Positions 51,859-61,599 are shown, counted from the stretch's first letter. The stretch is 64,000 bases of DNA from Trinickia sp. Y13 (GCF_029522115.1 NZ_JAKWFK010000001.1:496001-560000), one strand, 5' to 3'. Translations and numbers: made by a program. The notes: generated by a model from the sequence alone, not told the origin.

Positions 51859-52440
51859 TTACTCGCCGCCGTCGGCGTCCGAGCCCGGTGGGGACCGGCC
51901 GACGCGCTTCGCCGGGAGCGGCTCTGCGCGGCGGCCCGGCTCGCCGGGCGCATCAGCGTTAGGCGCAGCGTCGGCAGCGTGCCGCCTCGGTGCGATCCGC
52001 TCGAGCAGCGCCTGTTGTTCCGCCGGAATGACATAGTCCCAGCCGAAGCGGCTTAGCTGCAGGCTTTGTGCGATCCGCAGCGCAGGCTCCATGAAGCGCA
52101 CGGCCGCAGCCGGCTCGTAACGCTCGCAGACGGTGTCGAGGAACAGATGGAGCCAGCGGCTGAAGTGGCGAGGCTCGACGCCTTCGAGCGGTTGATGCGC
52201 CTGTTGGACGTTGCCGCGGTAGCGCTTGTCGCCGAGCACGAGGCTGCCCCAGAACGCGCACATCTTTGGCAAGTGCGTGTCCCAACGGCCTTCGAGCACG
52301 GCGTCGAAGACGGGACCGAGCAGCGCATCGGCGCGCACGCGATCGTAGAACGCGTAGACGAGTTCGCGAATGTTCGCCTCGGTCGGCGCTGGATAGCGCT
52401 CCGGCGGCATCCCGGAACCGTTTTGAGTAGAAGTGGACAT
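51859..52440 (-). CDS. Group III truncated haemoglobin with extended C-terminus
   Basis: A 193-residue protein. The first 140 residues form the 2-over-2 globin: IRELVYAFYDRVRADALLGPVFDAVL (Tyr of helix B), WDTHLPKMCAFWGSLVLGDKRYRGN, EPRHFSRWLHLFLDTV and LQLSRFGWDYVIP. The last 45 residues are Ala/Pro/Arg-rich, not part of the fold, and unusually long. Group III globins are linked to nitric-oxide or peroxide stress. It is divergent from nsrR, a nitric-oxide sensing repressor, which supports such a role by context. Confidence 0.9.
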   Translation of the reverse strand: MSTSTQNGSGMPPERYPAPTEANIRELVYAFYDRVRADALLGPVFDAVLEGRWDTHLPKMCAFWGSLVLGDKRYRGNVQQAHQPLEGVEPRHFSRWLHLFLDTVCERYEPAAAVRFMEPALRIAQSLQLSRFGWDYVIPAEQQALLERIAPRRHAADAAPNADAPGEPGRRAEPLPAKRVGRSPPGSDADGGE

Positions 52441-52507
52441 CGAAATGCAGGGTCGGGCGCTGGGATTGGGACAGAATTTGTCGAAAACTGCGCGCCAGGC
52501 CGACTAA

Positions 52508-52518
52508 ATTACAGTAAT
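52508..52518. promoter_or_regulatory. Palindrome ATTACAGTAAT between the haemoglobin and nsrR genes
   Basis: A perfect 5-1-5 palindrome, 68 bases from the haemoglobin start and 155 bases from nsrR. Its place between two divergent genes, one for an Rrf2-family repressor, makes it an operator candidate. It does not match the known NsrR consensus closely, so the binding protein is unknown. Confidence 0.3.
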
Positions 52519-52673
52519 CCGCTAGGGGTGGCAGCAGCCAGCAGACCTGCGCGCCCGATGCATGTTATGGTCAAGCCGCCTTCTATACAACCCTTCGCGC
52601 GGTGCGGTCTTGCGGGCGGTTCACAGCCGTCGCGCAAGCGTGCGCCGAGCCACGTTCGATCGATTGCCTGCCG

Positions 52674-53168
52674 ATGAGACTGACCGACTACACCGACTAT
52701 GCCCTGCGCGTGCTGCTGTTCCTGGCCGTGCGCGAAGAGGGGCTGAGCACGATTCAAGACATCTCCGATGCATACGGGATTTCTAAGAACCACTTGATGA
52801 AGGTGGTGCAACGGCTTGGCGAACTCGGCTGGATCGACACCGTGCGGGGACGCAACGGCGGGCTGCGCCTGAACCAGCGCTCGCTTGCGCTGACGATCGG
52901 CCAGGTCGTGCGTGCCACGGAAGGCGATTTCGCGATCGTCGGGTGCTTTGCGCGCGAGGGCGCCGAGCCGCGCAGCTGCGTCATCGAGCCGCAGTGCCGC
53001 CTCAAGCACGTATTCGAATCCGCCCGCGGCGCATTCCTTGCGGAGCTCGACCGGTACACGCTACGCGAGCTTGCGAGCCCGGCGGCGCCGCTGGCCGATC
53101 TGCTCGGCCTGCGCCCGCTGTCCGCCAGCGGCGCCGCCCGGCCTGTGGTGCCGATCACGGCCCGCTAG
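52674..53168 (+). CDS. nsrR: Rrf2-family nitric-oxide sensing repressor, NsrR-like
   Basis: A 164-residue winged-helix regulator (MRLTDYTDYALRVLLFLAVREEGLSTIQDIS, ISKNHLMKVVQRLGELGWIDTVRGRNGGLRL). The three iron-sulfur cysteines are C91, C102 and C108 (GCF, RSCVIEPQC), the NsrR spacing, unlike IscR. A [Fe-S] cluster destroyed by NO would release DNA. The last 30 residues are Ala/Pro-rich. The ATG at 52674 is preferred over one at 52602 because the HTH starts there. It lies between the divergent haemoglobin gene and clpB. Confidence 0.88.
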   Translation: MRLTDYTDYALRVLLFLAVREEGLSTIQDISDAYGISKNHLMKVVQRLGELGWIDTVRGRNGGLRLNQRSLALTIGQVVRATEGDFAIVGCFAREGAEPRSCVIEPQCRLKHVFESARGAFLAELDRYTLRELASPAAPLADLLGLRPLSASGAARPVVPITAR

Positions 53169-53258
53169 CGCTGGCCCCGTGGCGATCGCGCAGGCCCCTC
53201 CGAGCGAGCGCTACGCCCAGGGTGCGGCATTTTTGTGCGCCGGCGCGTGAAAAATCCG

Positions 53259-53286
53259 CTTGAAACGAGCCGAGAGCGCCTCATTT
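53259..53286 (+). promoter_or_regulatory. Sigma-32 (heat-shock) promoter of clpB
   Basis: CTTGAA at 53259-53264, a 14-base spacer and CCTCATTT at 53279-53286, close to the sigma-32 consensus CTTGAA-N13-17-CCCCATNT. It lies 31 bases upstream of the clpB ATG, which has GGAGG at 53306-53310. Confidence 0.8.
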
Positions 53287-53316
53287 TGGTGATAGTTAAA
53301 AATTGGAGGTCTCTTC

Positions 53317-55914
53317 ATGAGAATCGACAAGCTCACCACCAAATTCCAAGAAGCGCTCGCCGATGCCCAGAGCCTTGCCGTCGGGCGAGGCAACCAGTAC
53401 ATCGAGCCGCTGCACGTGCTCGCGGCCCTCGTTGCGCAACAGGACGGTTCGGCCCGCTCGCTGCTTTCGCGCGCGGGCGTGCATGTGCAGGCGCTGCAAA
53501 CGGCGCTGAACGAAGCGGTTTCACGCTTGCCGCAAGTGCAGGGCACCGACGGCAACGTGCAGATCAGCCGGGAGCTCAACGGCTTGCTGAACCAGGCCGA
53601 CAAAGAGGCGCAGCAGCTGAACGACACCTATATCGCGAGCGAAATGTTCCTGCTCGCGGTCGCCGACGACAAGGGCGAAGCGGGACGGCTCGCGCGCCAG
53701 TACGGCCTCACGCGTAAGTCGCTCGAAGCGGCGATCGCGGCTGTGCGCGGCGGAGCGCAGGTGCATAGCGCCGATGCTGAAAGCCAGCGCGAGGCGCTCA
53801 AGAAGTACACGATCGATTTGACCGAGCGTGCGCGCGCCGGCAAGCTCGATCCGGTGATCGGCCGCGACGACGAGATCCGCCGCTCGATCCAAATCTTGCA
53901 GCGGCGCACGAAGAACAACCCCGTGCTGATCGGCGAGCCGGGCGTGGGTAAGACGGCGATCGTCGAAGGGCTCGCGCAACGGATCGTCAACGGCGAAGTG
54001 CCCGAATCGCTCAAGAGCAAGCGCGTCCTGTCGCTCGACATGGCGGGCTTGCTCGCGGGCGCCAAATATCGCGGCGAGTTCGAAGAGCGGCTCAAGGCGG
54101 TGCTGCAAGACATTGCGCGCGACGAAGGCCAGACGATCGTCTTCATCGACGAAATCCACACGATGGTCGGCGCAGGCAAGGCCGAAGGCGCGATGGACGC
54201 GGGCAACATGCTCAAGCCTGCGCTGGCGCGCGGCGAGCTGCATTGCATTGGCGCGACGACGCTCGATGAATACCGCAAGTACATCGAAAAGGACGCTGCG
54301 CTCGAGCGGCGCTTCCAAAAGGTATTGGTCGACGAGCCGTCGGTCGAGGCGACGATCGCCATCTTGCGCGGGTTGCAGGAGAAATACGAACTGCACCACG
54401 GCGTCGAAATCACGGATCCTGCGATCGTGGCCGCGGCCGAGCTGTCGCATCGTTACATCACCGATCGCTTCCTGCCGGACAAGGCGATCGATTTGATCGA
54501 CGAGGCCGCCTCGAAGATCAAGATGGAAATCGACTCCAAGCCGGAAGAAATGGACCGGCTCGACCGGCGCTTGATCCAACTGAAGATCGAGCGCGAGGCC
54601 GTGAAGAAGGAAAAGGACGAGGCGTCGCAAAAGCGGTTGCAATTGATCGAAGAGGAAATCGAACGTCTGAACCGCGAGTACTCCGATCTCGATGAGATTT
54701 GGACGGCCGAGAAGGCGGCCGTGCAGGGCAGCGCCCAACTGAAAGAGGAAATCGAGAAAACGCGTGCCGAGATCGCACGTCAGCAACGCGAAGGCAAGCT
54801 CGAGAAGGTGGCCGAACTCCAATACGGCAAGCTGCCCGAGCTTGAGTCGCGTCTGAAGCAAGTGACGCAGGCCGAGGCGAAGGAGCAGCACGACCCCACG
54901 CATCGTCGTCTGTTGCGCACGCAGGTCGGTGCGGAAGAGATCGCAGAAGTCGTCTCGCGCGCCACGGGCATCCCGGTTTCGCGGATGATGCAGGGCGAGC
55001 GCGAGAAGCTGTTGCAGATCGAAGGCAAGCTGCACGAGCGCGTGGTCGGTCAGGACGAAGCGATCAGCGCCGTGGCCGACGCCATTCGGCGCTCGCGCGC
55101 CGGGCTGGCCGATCCGAACCGCCCCTACGGCTCGTTCCTGTTCCTCGGGCCGACGGGGGTGGGTAAGACCGAGCTCTGCAAGGCGCTGGCCGCGTTCTTG
55201 TTCGATTCCGAAGAGCACCTGATTCGAATCGATATGAGCGAGTTCATGGAAAAGCACAGCGTCGCACGGTTGATCGGTGCGCCGCCGGGCTACATCGGCT
55301 ACGAGGAGGGCGGCTACTTGACCGAAGCCGTGCGCCGCAAGCCCTATAGCGTGATCTTGCTCGACGAGGTGGAGAAGGCGCACCCGGACGTCTTCAACGT
55401 GCTGCTGCAAGTGCTCGACGACGGACGCATGACCGATGGGCAGGGCCGCACGGTCGACTTCAAGAACACGGTGATCGTCATGACGTCGAACCTGGGCTCG
55501 CAAATGATCCAGTCGATGTCGGGCGAGCCGCAAGAAGCGGTGCGTGACGCCGTTTGGGTCGAGGTCAAGCAGCATTTCCGCCCCGAGTTCCTGAACCGGA
55601 TCGACGAAGTCGTCGTGTTCCACGCGCTCGATCGCAGCAATATCGAATCGATCGCAAAGATTCAGTTGCAGCATCTGCGCGACCGGCTGACCAAGCTCGA
55701 TATGGAACTGATCGTCTCCGACGGTGCGCTCGAGCAGATCGCGAAGGTTGGCTACGACCCTCTGTTTGGGGCGCGGCCGCTCAAGCGGGCGATTCAGCAG
55801 GAAATCGAGAACCCGGTCGCCAAGCTCATTCTTGCGGGGCGCTTCGGGCCGAAGGACGTGATCCCTGTCGATGTCGAAGGCGGCAAGTTCGTCTTCGAGC
55901 GCGTCGTGCATTGA
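53317..55914 (+). CDS. clpB: ATP-dependent disaggregase ClpB
   Basis: An 865-residue Hsp100 chaperone that pulls apart protein aggregates with DnaK. The N-terminal repeat domain is [41 protein letters not shown], and NBD1 has Walker [10 protein letters not shown] long coiled-coil middle domain (about 405-525, rich in Lys/Glu/Arg) separates it from NBD2 with Walker A GPTGVGKT. The length and middle domain distinguish it from ClpA. A heat-shock promoter precedes it and a strong terminator follows. Confidence 0.97.
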   Translation: MRIDKLTTKFQEALADAQSLAVGRGNQYIEPLHVLAALVAQQDGSARSLLSRAGVHVQALQTALNEAVSRLPQVQGTDGNVQISRELNGLLNQADKEAQQLNDTYIASEMFLLAVADDKGEAGRLARQYGLTRKSLEAAIAAVRGGAQVHSADAESQREALKKYTIDLTERARAGKLDPVIGRDDEIRRSIQILQRRTKNNPVLIGEPGVGKTAIVEGLAQRIVNGEVPESLKSKRVLSLDMAGLLAGAKYRGEFEERLKAVLQDIARDEGQTIVFIDEIHTMVGAGKAEGAMDAGNMLKPALARGELHCIGATTLDEYRKYIEKDAALERRFQKVLVDEPSVEATIAILRGLQEKYELHHGVEITDPAIVAAAELSHRYITDRFLPDKAIDLIDEAASKIKMEIDSKPEEMDRLDRRLIQLKIEREAVKKEKDEASQKRLQLIEEEIERLNREYSDLDEIWTAEKAAVQGSAQLKEEIEKTRAEIARQQREGKLEKVAELQYGKLPELESRLKQVTQAEAKEQHDPTHRRLLRTQVGAEEIAEVVSRATGIPVSRMMQGEREKLLQIEGKLHERVVGQDEAISAVADAIRRSRAGLADPNRPYGSFLFLGPTGVGKTELCKALAAFLFDSEEHLIRIDMSEFMEKHSVARLIGAPPGYIGYEEGGYLTEAVRRKPYSVILLDEVEKAHPDVFNVLLQVLDDGRMTDGQGRTVDFKNTVIVMTSNLGSQMIQSMSGEPQEAVRDAVWVEVKQHFRPEFLNRIDEVVVFHALDRSNIESIAKIQLQHLRDRLTKLDMELIVSDGALEQIAKVGYDPLFGARPLKRAIQQEIENPVAKLILAGRFGPKDVIPVDVEGGKFVFERVVH

Positions 55915-55954
55915 CGCGCTTGGCCGGGGCAGCGGCCCGGTGTTAGCCTCATGA

Positions 55955-55984
55955 GGCCGAGCGGTTACCCGCTCGGCCTTTTTT
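55955..55984 (+). terminator. Rho-independent terminator after clpB
   Basis: A ten-base-pair perfect stem (55955-55964 with 55969-55978), loop TTAC and a run of six T, 40 bases past the clpB stop. Confidence 0.95.
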
Positions 55985-56046
55985 GTCGGTCAACCGCGCA
56001 AAGGCGGGACTTCGAGTGCGCTCGAAGTCTTAACGTTGGGGGTGTC

Positions 56047-56570
56047 ATGTCGGAAGCACTGACCATTGGCCGCATGGCCGAAGCGCTGGGCGTCACGACG
56101 CATACGCTGCGATATTACGAGCAAGCCGGACTGATTCGGCCGGTGTCGCGCTCGCAAGCAGGGCATCGCCTCTACGGCCGGCCGATATCGAATGGCTGCG
56201 ATTCGTGATGCGTCTGAGGGCGACGGGAATGCCGATCGCGCAGATGCAGGCATTCGCCGCGCTGCGAACCAAGGGAAACCGGACGGCGGCCGAAAGGCGC
56301 GCGCTCTTGATCGAACATCGCAAAGCGGTGGTCGAGGCGTTGCAGCAGTGGCAGGCGAACCTTGCGGCGATCGAGGACAAAATTCTTGTCTACGACGCGA
56401 TGGTGCAGAGCTCCGACATGACGGATGTCAAAGCGAACCCTCAACCGTCAAAGGATCGACCATGGCCAACAAAACCACCCACCACGCAAACGAGAACGCA
56501 AACAACGACCGCTACGCACGGGGATAGGACAAGCTCAAAGAAATCGACGGCGAGGCGGGCGAGCGCGTGA
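56047..56570 (+). pseudogene. MerR-family regulator, frameshifted after the HTH
   Basis: The N-terminus [32 protein letters not shown] is a clear MerR helix-turn-helix. The frame runs [18 protein letters not shown] and stops at 56206-56208. In the +1 frame the expected continuation resumes within GGCCGGCCGAT (about 56173-56183) as [29 protein letters not shown] and goes on to a coiled-coil (HRKAVVEALQQWQANLAAIEDKI) and a Thr/Lys-rich tail ending at 56570. One base is lost or gained in the GC-rich palindrome. It could be a real mutation or an assembly error. The gene would otherwise control the CMD-family gene it overlaps. Confidence 0.82.
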
Positions 56571-56902
56571 TCGAAGCGCTTGCGCCGATCGCACCTGATT
56601 TCGCGCGCTACTTGATCGAGTTTCCGTTCGGCGACATCTACAGCCGGCCTGCGCTCGACCTAAAGGCCCGCGAGATCGCGACGATCGCCGCGCTGGCCGC
56701 ACTCGGCAATGCGCAGCCGCAATTGAAAGTCCACATCGAAGGCGCGCTCAACGTCGGCTGCACGCGCGAGGAGATCGTGGAAGTATTCATGCAGACGGCC
56801 GTGTATGCGGGTTTTCCGGCAGCCTTGAATGCGCTTTTCGCCGCACGTGAAGTGTTCGTGGCGCGCGATGCAGATGCGCTCGCATGCACCGAGTCGGCTT
56901 GA
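56462..56902 (+). pseudogene. Carboxymuconolactone decarboxylase-family protein with in-frame TAG
   Basis: From the ATG at 56462 the frame reads MANKTTHHANENANNDRYARG, then a TAG at 56525-56527, then continues in the same frame [18 protein letters not shown]. Family members have Gly-Trp-Asp at this place, so TGG has become TAG. The downstream part is a complete CMD/AhpD-like domain ([53 protein letters not shown]), with the single cysteine in [25 protein letters not shown] shorter product might start at the GTG at 56567. A nonsense mutation or sequencing error is likely. Confidence 0.8.
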
Positions 56903-56927
56903 GCGCGCGATTCTCGCGCGGCTTCGG

Positions 56928-58304
56928 TCAAACGACGTCGATATGCTCGCCTTGGGCCGCGCGCGCCTGGCGTTCGCTGACGAGGCGCCAATGCGCGAAC
57001 AAGCCGCCGCCGGCCACGGCCAAGCTCGCGGCGCTGGCGGCCCAAAAGCCGCGCGCGCCCGTGAGCCAGTGCGGCACGAGGCCGCCCACATCGAACCCGA
57101 GCCAGTAACCGCCGCCAAGCCCCACGCCCCAAAGCGCGATCGCATAGATGACGGTCGGACCGACTGCGACCTTATAGGCGCGCAAGACGAAGGCCGTCAC
57201 CGTCTGGAACGTATCGAAGATGTGATAGACGAGCATGATCGGCAACAACGGCATCGCGGCTGCAATCACCGCGGCGTTGGTCGTATAGCCGGCGAGGATC
57301 GCCGGCCGCAGCGCGAAGGCGATCACGGCATATCCGAGGCCGATCGCACAAGCCATTACGATGCCGTGCAGCGCCAGCGTTCGCGCGGCTTCGTGGCGCT
57401 GGCCGCCGAGCGCTTGCGCGACGAGCGTCGAGGTCGCGATGCCGATCGACATCGGCGTCATATAGAGAACGGCGCCGAAATTGCCGGTGATCTGATGGCC
57501 CGCCAACGTCGTGGTGCCGAAGCGGGCAATGAACAAGGCCATGAACGTGTAAGACGTGACCTCGATCAGATACGACAAGCCCATCGGTACGCCGAGTTTG
57601 AGCAGCGCAATTTGCTTGCGGCGCTCGGGCCAGCAAAAGTGCTTGAAAATTTCGAAGGGCGTGAACAAGTCGAGCCGGGCGAGCAGCGTGAGGCCCAATG
57701 CGGCGAACGCCCAGTTGATGACGGTGCTGGCGAGGGCGCAGCCGGGGCCGCCGAGCGCCGGCAGGCCAAGTCCGCCGAAAATGAACCACAGATTGAGCGG
57801 GATTTTGACGAGCAGCGCGCACACTTGCAGGATCATGACGAGGCGCGGTTTGCCAATGCCGTTCGCGAGCGAGGTGTAGACGCGAAAGGCGAGGCTCGCG
57901 GGCAAGCCGAGCGCCGCGATGCGCAAATAGCTTTCCGTGCGCTCGTATAGCGCCGGCGGCACGCGAGAGATCGCGAGCAACGGTCCCGGGAAGAACATGA
58001 CGAAAAAGCCGACGAGCGCCAAGCCTGCTGCCAGCCAAAAGCCTTGGCGCACTTCTTCGCCAATCTGCGTGTAGCGCCGCGCGCCGTAGAGTTGCCCGCA
58101 AATCGGCTGGAGCGCGAGCACGACGCCCGTCAAGCCGACGAACACCGAGATGTACACGGACGAGCCGAGACCGAGCGCGGCCAGATCGACTGCTGAATAT
58201 CGGCCGACCATCACCGTGTCCATCACGCCGAACGCGATGATGGCGAGTTGTCCGATCAGCACCGGCCACGCAAGGCCGGCGATTTTGCGCATATCAGCGA
58301 ACAT
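56928..58304 (-). CDS. MATE-family multidrug/cation efflux pump (NorM-like)
   Basis: A 458-residue inner-membrane protein with about 12 hydrophobic segments. The N-terminus is RKIAGLAWPVLIGQLAIIAFGVMDTVMVGRYS, a MATE signature, followed by LQPICGQLYGARRYTQIGEEVRQGF in the loop. The second half repeats the pattern (GVPMGLSYLIEVTSYTFMALFIARFG, STLVAQALGGQRH). Such pumps export cationic drugs coupled to Na+ or H+. It lies 18 bases after a PMT-type gene and is probably co-transcribed with it. The specific drugs are unknown. Confidence 0.93.
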   Translation of the reverse strand: MFADMRKIAGLAWPVLIGQLAIIAFGVMDTVMVGRYSAVDLAALGLGSSVYISVFVGLTGVVLALQPICGQLYGARRYTQIGEEVRQGFWLAAGLALVGFFVMFFPGPLLAISRVPPALYERTESYLRIAALGLPASLAFRVYTSLANGIGKPRLVMILQVCALLVKIPLNLWFIFGGLGLPALGGPGCALASTVINWAFAALGLTLLARLDLFTPFEIFKHFCWPERRKQIALLKLGVPMGLSYLIEVTSYTFMALFIARFGTTTLAGHQITGNFGAVLYMTPMSIGIATSTLVAQALGGQRHEAARTLALHGIVMACAIGLGYAVIAFALRPAILAGYTTNAAVIAAAMPLLPIMLVYHIFDTFQTVTAFVLRAYKVAVGPTVIYAIALWGVGLGGGYWLGFDVGGLVPHWLTGARGFWAASAASLAVAGGGLFAHWRLVSERQARAAQGEHIDVV

Positions 58305-58322
58305 GGCGCGCAGGCGTTGACG

Positions 58323-60077
58323 TCAGCGTTTGCGAGTGGGGTGTCGATGCCGTGCGATCTTTGGCGCTGGGCGATCGACGCGCACATATAGCCGGAAGCG
58401 TTCGTCGCGGTCCGCTGCGCGCCGGCCTTCCCACACGAGCTTCCATGCATAGTTCAGCATGGGGCTGGGCGCGCTGAAATCGGCGCTGTCTTGCCGCAGC
58501 AGCACGTCGCAGTCCTCGTTGAACGAAAACTGCATATCGGCGAAATAGGAAAAAGAAGCCAACTGCGCATCGCCAAGCCGGACCGGGGAAATACAGACGT
58601 AATCGTCGGGAAGGTGCTCGGCGATTTGCAATGCCACGTCGCGATAAGTCCTGCTGTAGTTGACCATCGGCAGCCATAGCGTCATCAGCAATACCCACAT
58701 CAGCGTGGTGCCCGCGCTCGAGAGGATGACGCTGCGCCAAAGCACCTTCGGATGACGGGCGATGCGCCAACGAACGAGCGCCAGCCATGAAACGGTCGCG
58801 ACGATGGCGCACAGGAACGATAGAACGTTGAACTGCGGCTCGAACCCGGGCACGAGGCGGGAAAGATTACGGGCGAGCGGGTGCGGGAAGCCGGTTTGCG
58901 CGGCGAGCCAGACCAGCCAGACGAAGATGCTGAGAATGGAGAAGCTCAGAACGGCGAACCAATCGAACGCATTGATCGCGCCGCGCTTGAGCGTGGGCAG
59001 CGCGAACGCGGCCAGCGTCGCGAGCGGCGGCAGCAGCAGAATATAGAGCCGGTTCGTTTGGTGGCTTTGCAAGACCGCAAGAACGAGCAGCGGAATGGCG
59101 ACGAACACGGGAATCGCGACGTGCGGCTTGCGGCGCACGCCGCCCCAGCTGACCCAGGCCCACAACGCGAGCGGCCACGCGGGCCAGGTGAACAGCGGCA
59201 GGTTCTTGAACGCGTACAGCCAGACGTGCCCCGACGGCGCGGTGAATCGATTGATGCTGCCGTTGACCCATTGCTGGAGGAACCAGCGCGCATCGTCCGG
59301 ATAGGCGTGCAAGATCGCGAGCGGCCAAGCCAGCGACAGCGCCACGGCGATCGGCAACCCCACGAGCGGCAGCCAAGGCGAGCGCATCTCGGACACGACG
59401 CAGAACATGACGACGGTGCTCGCAACGAGCGCGACCACGAGTAGCGGGTTGCCCGACAAAGCCAGGACGCCGATTGCGCTCGCCCACCAGAGCGCCCCTT
59501 GCAGCGGCTTGTCGATCCCGCGTACGATCCCGTAGACGAGCATGGCGGTGCCGACGAACTGCGATAGCTGCGGCGTCGTTTCGTGCCCGCGCTCGGCGAG
59601 GCCGAAGCAGGCGACGAGAATCAAGAGCGCGCCGTCGGCAAGCGTGCGCCCGTAGTCGCGCGGCTCCGGTTCGCCGCCGAACGCGTACTTGAACGGTTGA
59701 ACCTCGGCGCGACGGCCAAGCAAATAGGCGGCGTACCAGACGAACGCGCAGGCCGCGCAAAACAGCACGCCCGTCGCAAGCCGCGAGGCATCGGCCGCGT
59801 CTATCCACGGCCCGAGCGCGCGGATGCAGGCCGCGCCGAGCCAATAGCCGAGCGGGCCGTCATCGGTGATGAATTTGCCGACGAGGTTCGGTAAAAGCCA
59901 GTCGTGCGCGTTGCCGCCAGCCATCGTCCACATGACTCCGAAACCCGCGGCGTCCTCGTTTTTCCACGGATCCCGGCCGAACAGGCCAAAGGCTGCATAG
60001 ACGATGCAAAGCGTGAGCAACAGCCAGCGCGGAAGGGCGCGCGTGGCGGAGGCGGTGAGGCGGACGACAGGTCTCAT
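58323..60077 (-). CDS. PMT/ArnT-type membrane glycosyltransferase
   Basis: A 584-residue protein with about a dozen hydrophobic segments. The first extracytoplasmic loop has FGRDPWKNEDAAGFGVMWTMAG and LPNLVGKFITDDGPLGYWLGA, with acidic pairs where GT39/GT83 enzymes bind metal and lipid-linked sugar donor. The C-terminal soluble part (about 470-584) follows a final helix. Family membership (transferring a sugar from a polyprenyl phosphate) is likely, but donor and acceptor are not known. A MATE pump follows it. Confidence 0.8.
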   Translation of the reverse strand: MRPVVRLTASATRALPRWLLLTLCIVYAAFGLFGRDPWKNEDAAGFGVMWTMAGGNAHDWLLPNLVGKFITDDGPLGYWLGAACIRALGPWIDAADASRLATGVLFCAACAFVWYAAYLLGRRAEVQPFKYAFGGEPEPRDYGRTLADGALLILVACFGLAERGHETTPQLSQFVGTAMLVYGIVRGIDKPLQGALWWASAIGVLALSGNPLLVVALVASTVVMFCVVSEMRSPWLPLVGLPIAVALSLAWPLAILHAYPDDARWFLQQWVNGSINRFTAPSGHVWLYAFKNLPLFTWPAWPLALWAWVSWGGVRRKPHVAIPVFVAIPLLVLAVLQSHQTNRLYILLLPPLATLAAFALPTLKRGAINAFDWFAVLSFSILSIFVWLVWLAAQTGFPHPLARNLSRLVPGFEPQFNVLSFLCAIVATVSWLALVRWRIARHPKVLWRSVILSSAGTTLMWVLLMTLWLPMVNYSRTYRDVALQIAEHLPDDYVCISPVRLGDAQLASFSYFADMQFSFNEDCDVLLRQDSADFSAPSPMLNYAWKLVWEGRRAADRDERFRLYVRVDRPAPKIARHRHPTRKR

Positions 60078-60209
60078 GCAGGCGGAGCGGATTTCGAACG
60101 GCGGTTGTCATGCTGATGGGGCGCTCGCCTCTGGGCGCGCGATCCGGCATTGTAGTCGCGCCGCGCGCCGCCTGCCATGCGGTGCGCGTGCGCGATCGCT
60201 GCAGCAATG

Positions 60210-60234
60210 AAAAAGGGCAGCCATCGCTGCCCTT
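60210..60234 (-). terminator. Rho-independent terminator of rpmE2
   Basis: The inverted repeat AAGGGCAGC / GCTGCCCTT (60213-60221 with 60226-60234), loop CATC, is followed on the minus strand by a run of U, about 45 bases past the rpmE2 stop. Its position fits termination of the L31 transcript. Confidence 0.88.
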
Positions 60235-60278
60235 GAGGTTGCATCCGCCCGAGGCCGGATGCGTATTTCGGCGAGTGC

Positions 60279-60542
60279 TTACTTCGCGGCCTTGCCGGCT
60301 GCGCGAGCACCGAACTTCTTGTTGAACTTTTCGACGCGGCCAGCCGTGTCCATGATCTTTTGCTGACCCGTGTAGAACGGATGCGATTCCGACGAGACTT
60401 CGATCTTAGCGAGCGGGTAGGTCTTGCCGTTGTGCTCGACCGTTTCACGCGTTTGAATCGTGGAGCGCGTCACGAACATGAAGCCGTTCGACAGATCGTG
60501 GAAAACGACTTCGCGGTAATCGGGGTGAATGCCTTGTTTCAT
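60279..60542 (-). CDS. rpmE2: 50S ribosomal protein L31 type B
   Basis: An 87-residue protein beginning [29 protein letters not shown] and carrying [37 protein letters not shown]. It has no cysteines, which is the zinc-free type B form (as opposed to the CxxC-containing RpmE). AGGAAA precedes the ATG at 60542. Type B L31 often replaces type A under zinc limitation, but here it may be the main L31. Confidence 0.95.
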   Translation of the reverse strand: MKQGIHPDYREVVFHDLSNGFMFVTRSTIQTRETVEHNGKTYPLAKIEVSSESHPFYTGQQKIMDTAGRVEKFNKKFGARAAGKAAK

Positions 60543-60707
60543 GGTGTTTCCTTTGGTCGGGCGGTAGCCAACCCACGCTGTGGCGCCGGCAATATATGGC
60601 CCCGAGGAGCCAACGCACGGCACGCCCAAGGCGCGAGCCACTTGCCTAAGGTCGAAAAACGGCGATTATGCCAGAAAATCAGTTGGTTGACGAATTTTCG
60701 CCTGCGC

Positions 60708-61538
60708 TCAGGCCTGGGCGAGAATGCCGGTGCCCGCGGGATCCTGGCGGTAGTAACGCGCGAGCAAGCGGTAAAGCTCCGGGTATTGGGTTTCGAACGC
60801 CTGCGGCTGGACGAACAGCGCTTCGCTGCAGACTGCGAAGAACTCGGAGGGGTGGTCCGCCGCGTACGGGTCGATCAGCGATTCGCGCTCGAAGCGCGCC
60901 CAGCGGCGGCGCGGGACCGCATCGACGTCCGCGCAAAAACGGTCGTAGGCATGGTCGAACACATCCGCCCAGCGTTGGGCGTCCAATGGTGCATGCCAGC
61001 GCCTAAAGAGCGGGGGATGGCCGTCCGCTGCGCCGCTCAACATGTCGATTTTGTGGGCGAACTCGTGGATGACGACGTTGTAGGCATCGCGTCCGTCCGT
61101 TAGTTGTGCGTCCTCCCACGAAAGGACGACTGGCCCGCCTTCCCATGCCTCGCCGCTTGCGTCGTGCTCGACCTCGTGGACGACGCCATCTTCGTCTTCC
61201 ACGGTTTTGCGAATCACGAACTCGCCGGGGTAGACGATCACGCCTACCCAGCCCCGATAGAGATCGAGGCTCAGGTTCAACACGGGCAGGCATGCCTGGG
61301 CGGCGATGCCGACGACGATTTCGTCGGTCAGCTCGAGACCGTGGGCCGTCGAGAATTCTTTCTGCGCGATGAACAGGCTCGTCGTTTCACGCAACCGAAC
61401 GCAATCGGCGGGGCTCAGGTAGCTGAGAAAAGGCAAGCCCTTCAGCGTGGCTTGCCATAGTTCGTCGTCGATGGCGTGCTCACGCAGTGCGCGCTCGCGA
61501 CGGCGCGCATCGAGCCAGTGCGTAAGCTTGGTGAGCAT
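60708..61538 (-). CDS. mtfA: Mlc titration factor A, zinc peptidase family
   Basis: A 276-residue metallopeptidase. The zinc site is HEFAH (158-162, VVIHEFAHKIDMLSG), with a third ligand expected in the following acidic region (HPSEFFAVCSEALF). GLPFLSYLSPADCVRLRETTSLFIAQKEF is the conserved N-terminal segment. In E. coli MtfA binds the repressor Mlc and has aminopeptidase activity; whether a Mlc-type regulator exists here is unknown. The gene lies downstream of rho on the same strand. Confidence 0.93.
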   Translation of the reverse strand: MLTKLTHWLDARRRERALREHAIDDELWQATLKGLPFLSYLSPADCVRLRETTSLFIAQKEFSTAHGLELTDEIVVGIAAQACLPVLNLSLDLYRGWVGVIVYPGEFVIRKTVEDEDGVVHEVEHDASGEAWEGGPVVLSWEDAQLTDGRDAYNVVIHEFAHKIDMLSGAADGHPPLFRRWHAPLDAQRWADVFDHAYDRFCADVDAVPRRRWARFERESLIDPYAADHPSEFFAVCSEALFVQPQAFETQYPELYRLLARYYRQDPAGTGILAQA

Positions 61539-61599
61539 CGAGAGACAGGCAAGGGCCGATGGGCGCCGCCCTCACGGCAATAGCGGGCGGCGGTTGCCG

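Noticed and set aside
51830-51864. Inverted repeat between moaE and the haemoglobin gene as a bidirectional terminator
   Set aside because: The eight-base repeat comes mainly from two similar stop-codon contexts and has no T-run on either side.
53521-55911. 796-codon open frame antisense to clpB
   Set aside because: Mirrors clpB codon usage; Leu/Arg/Asp-rich with no domain.
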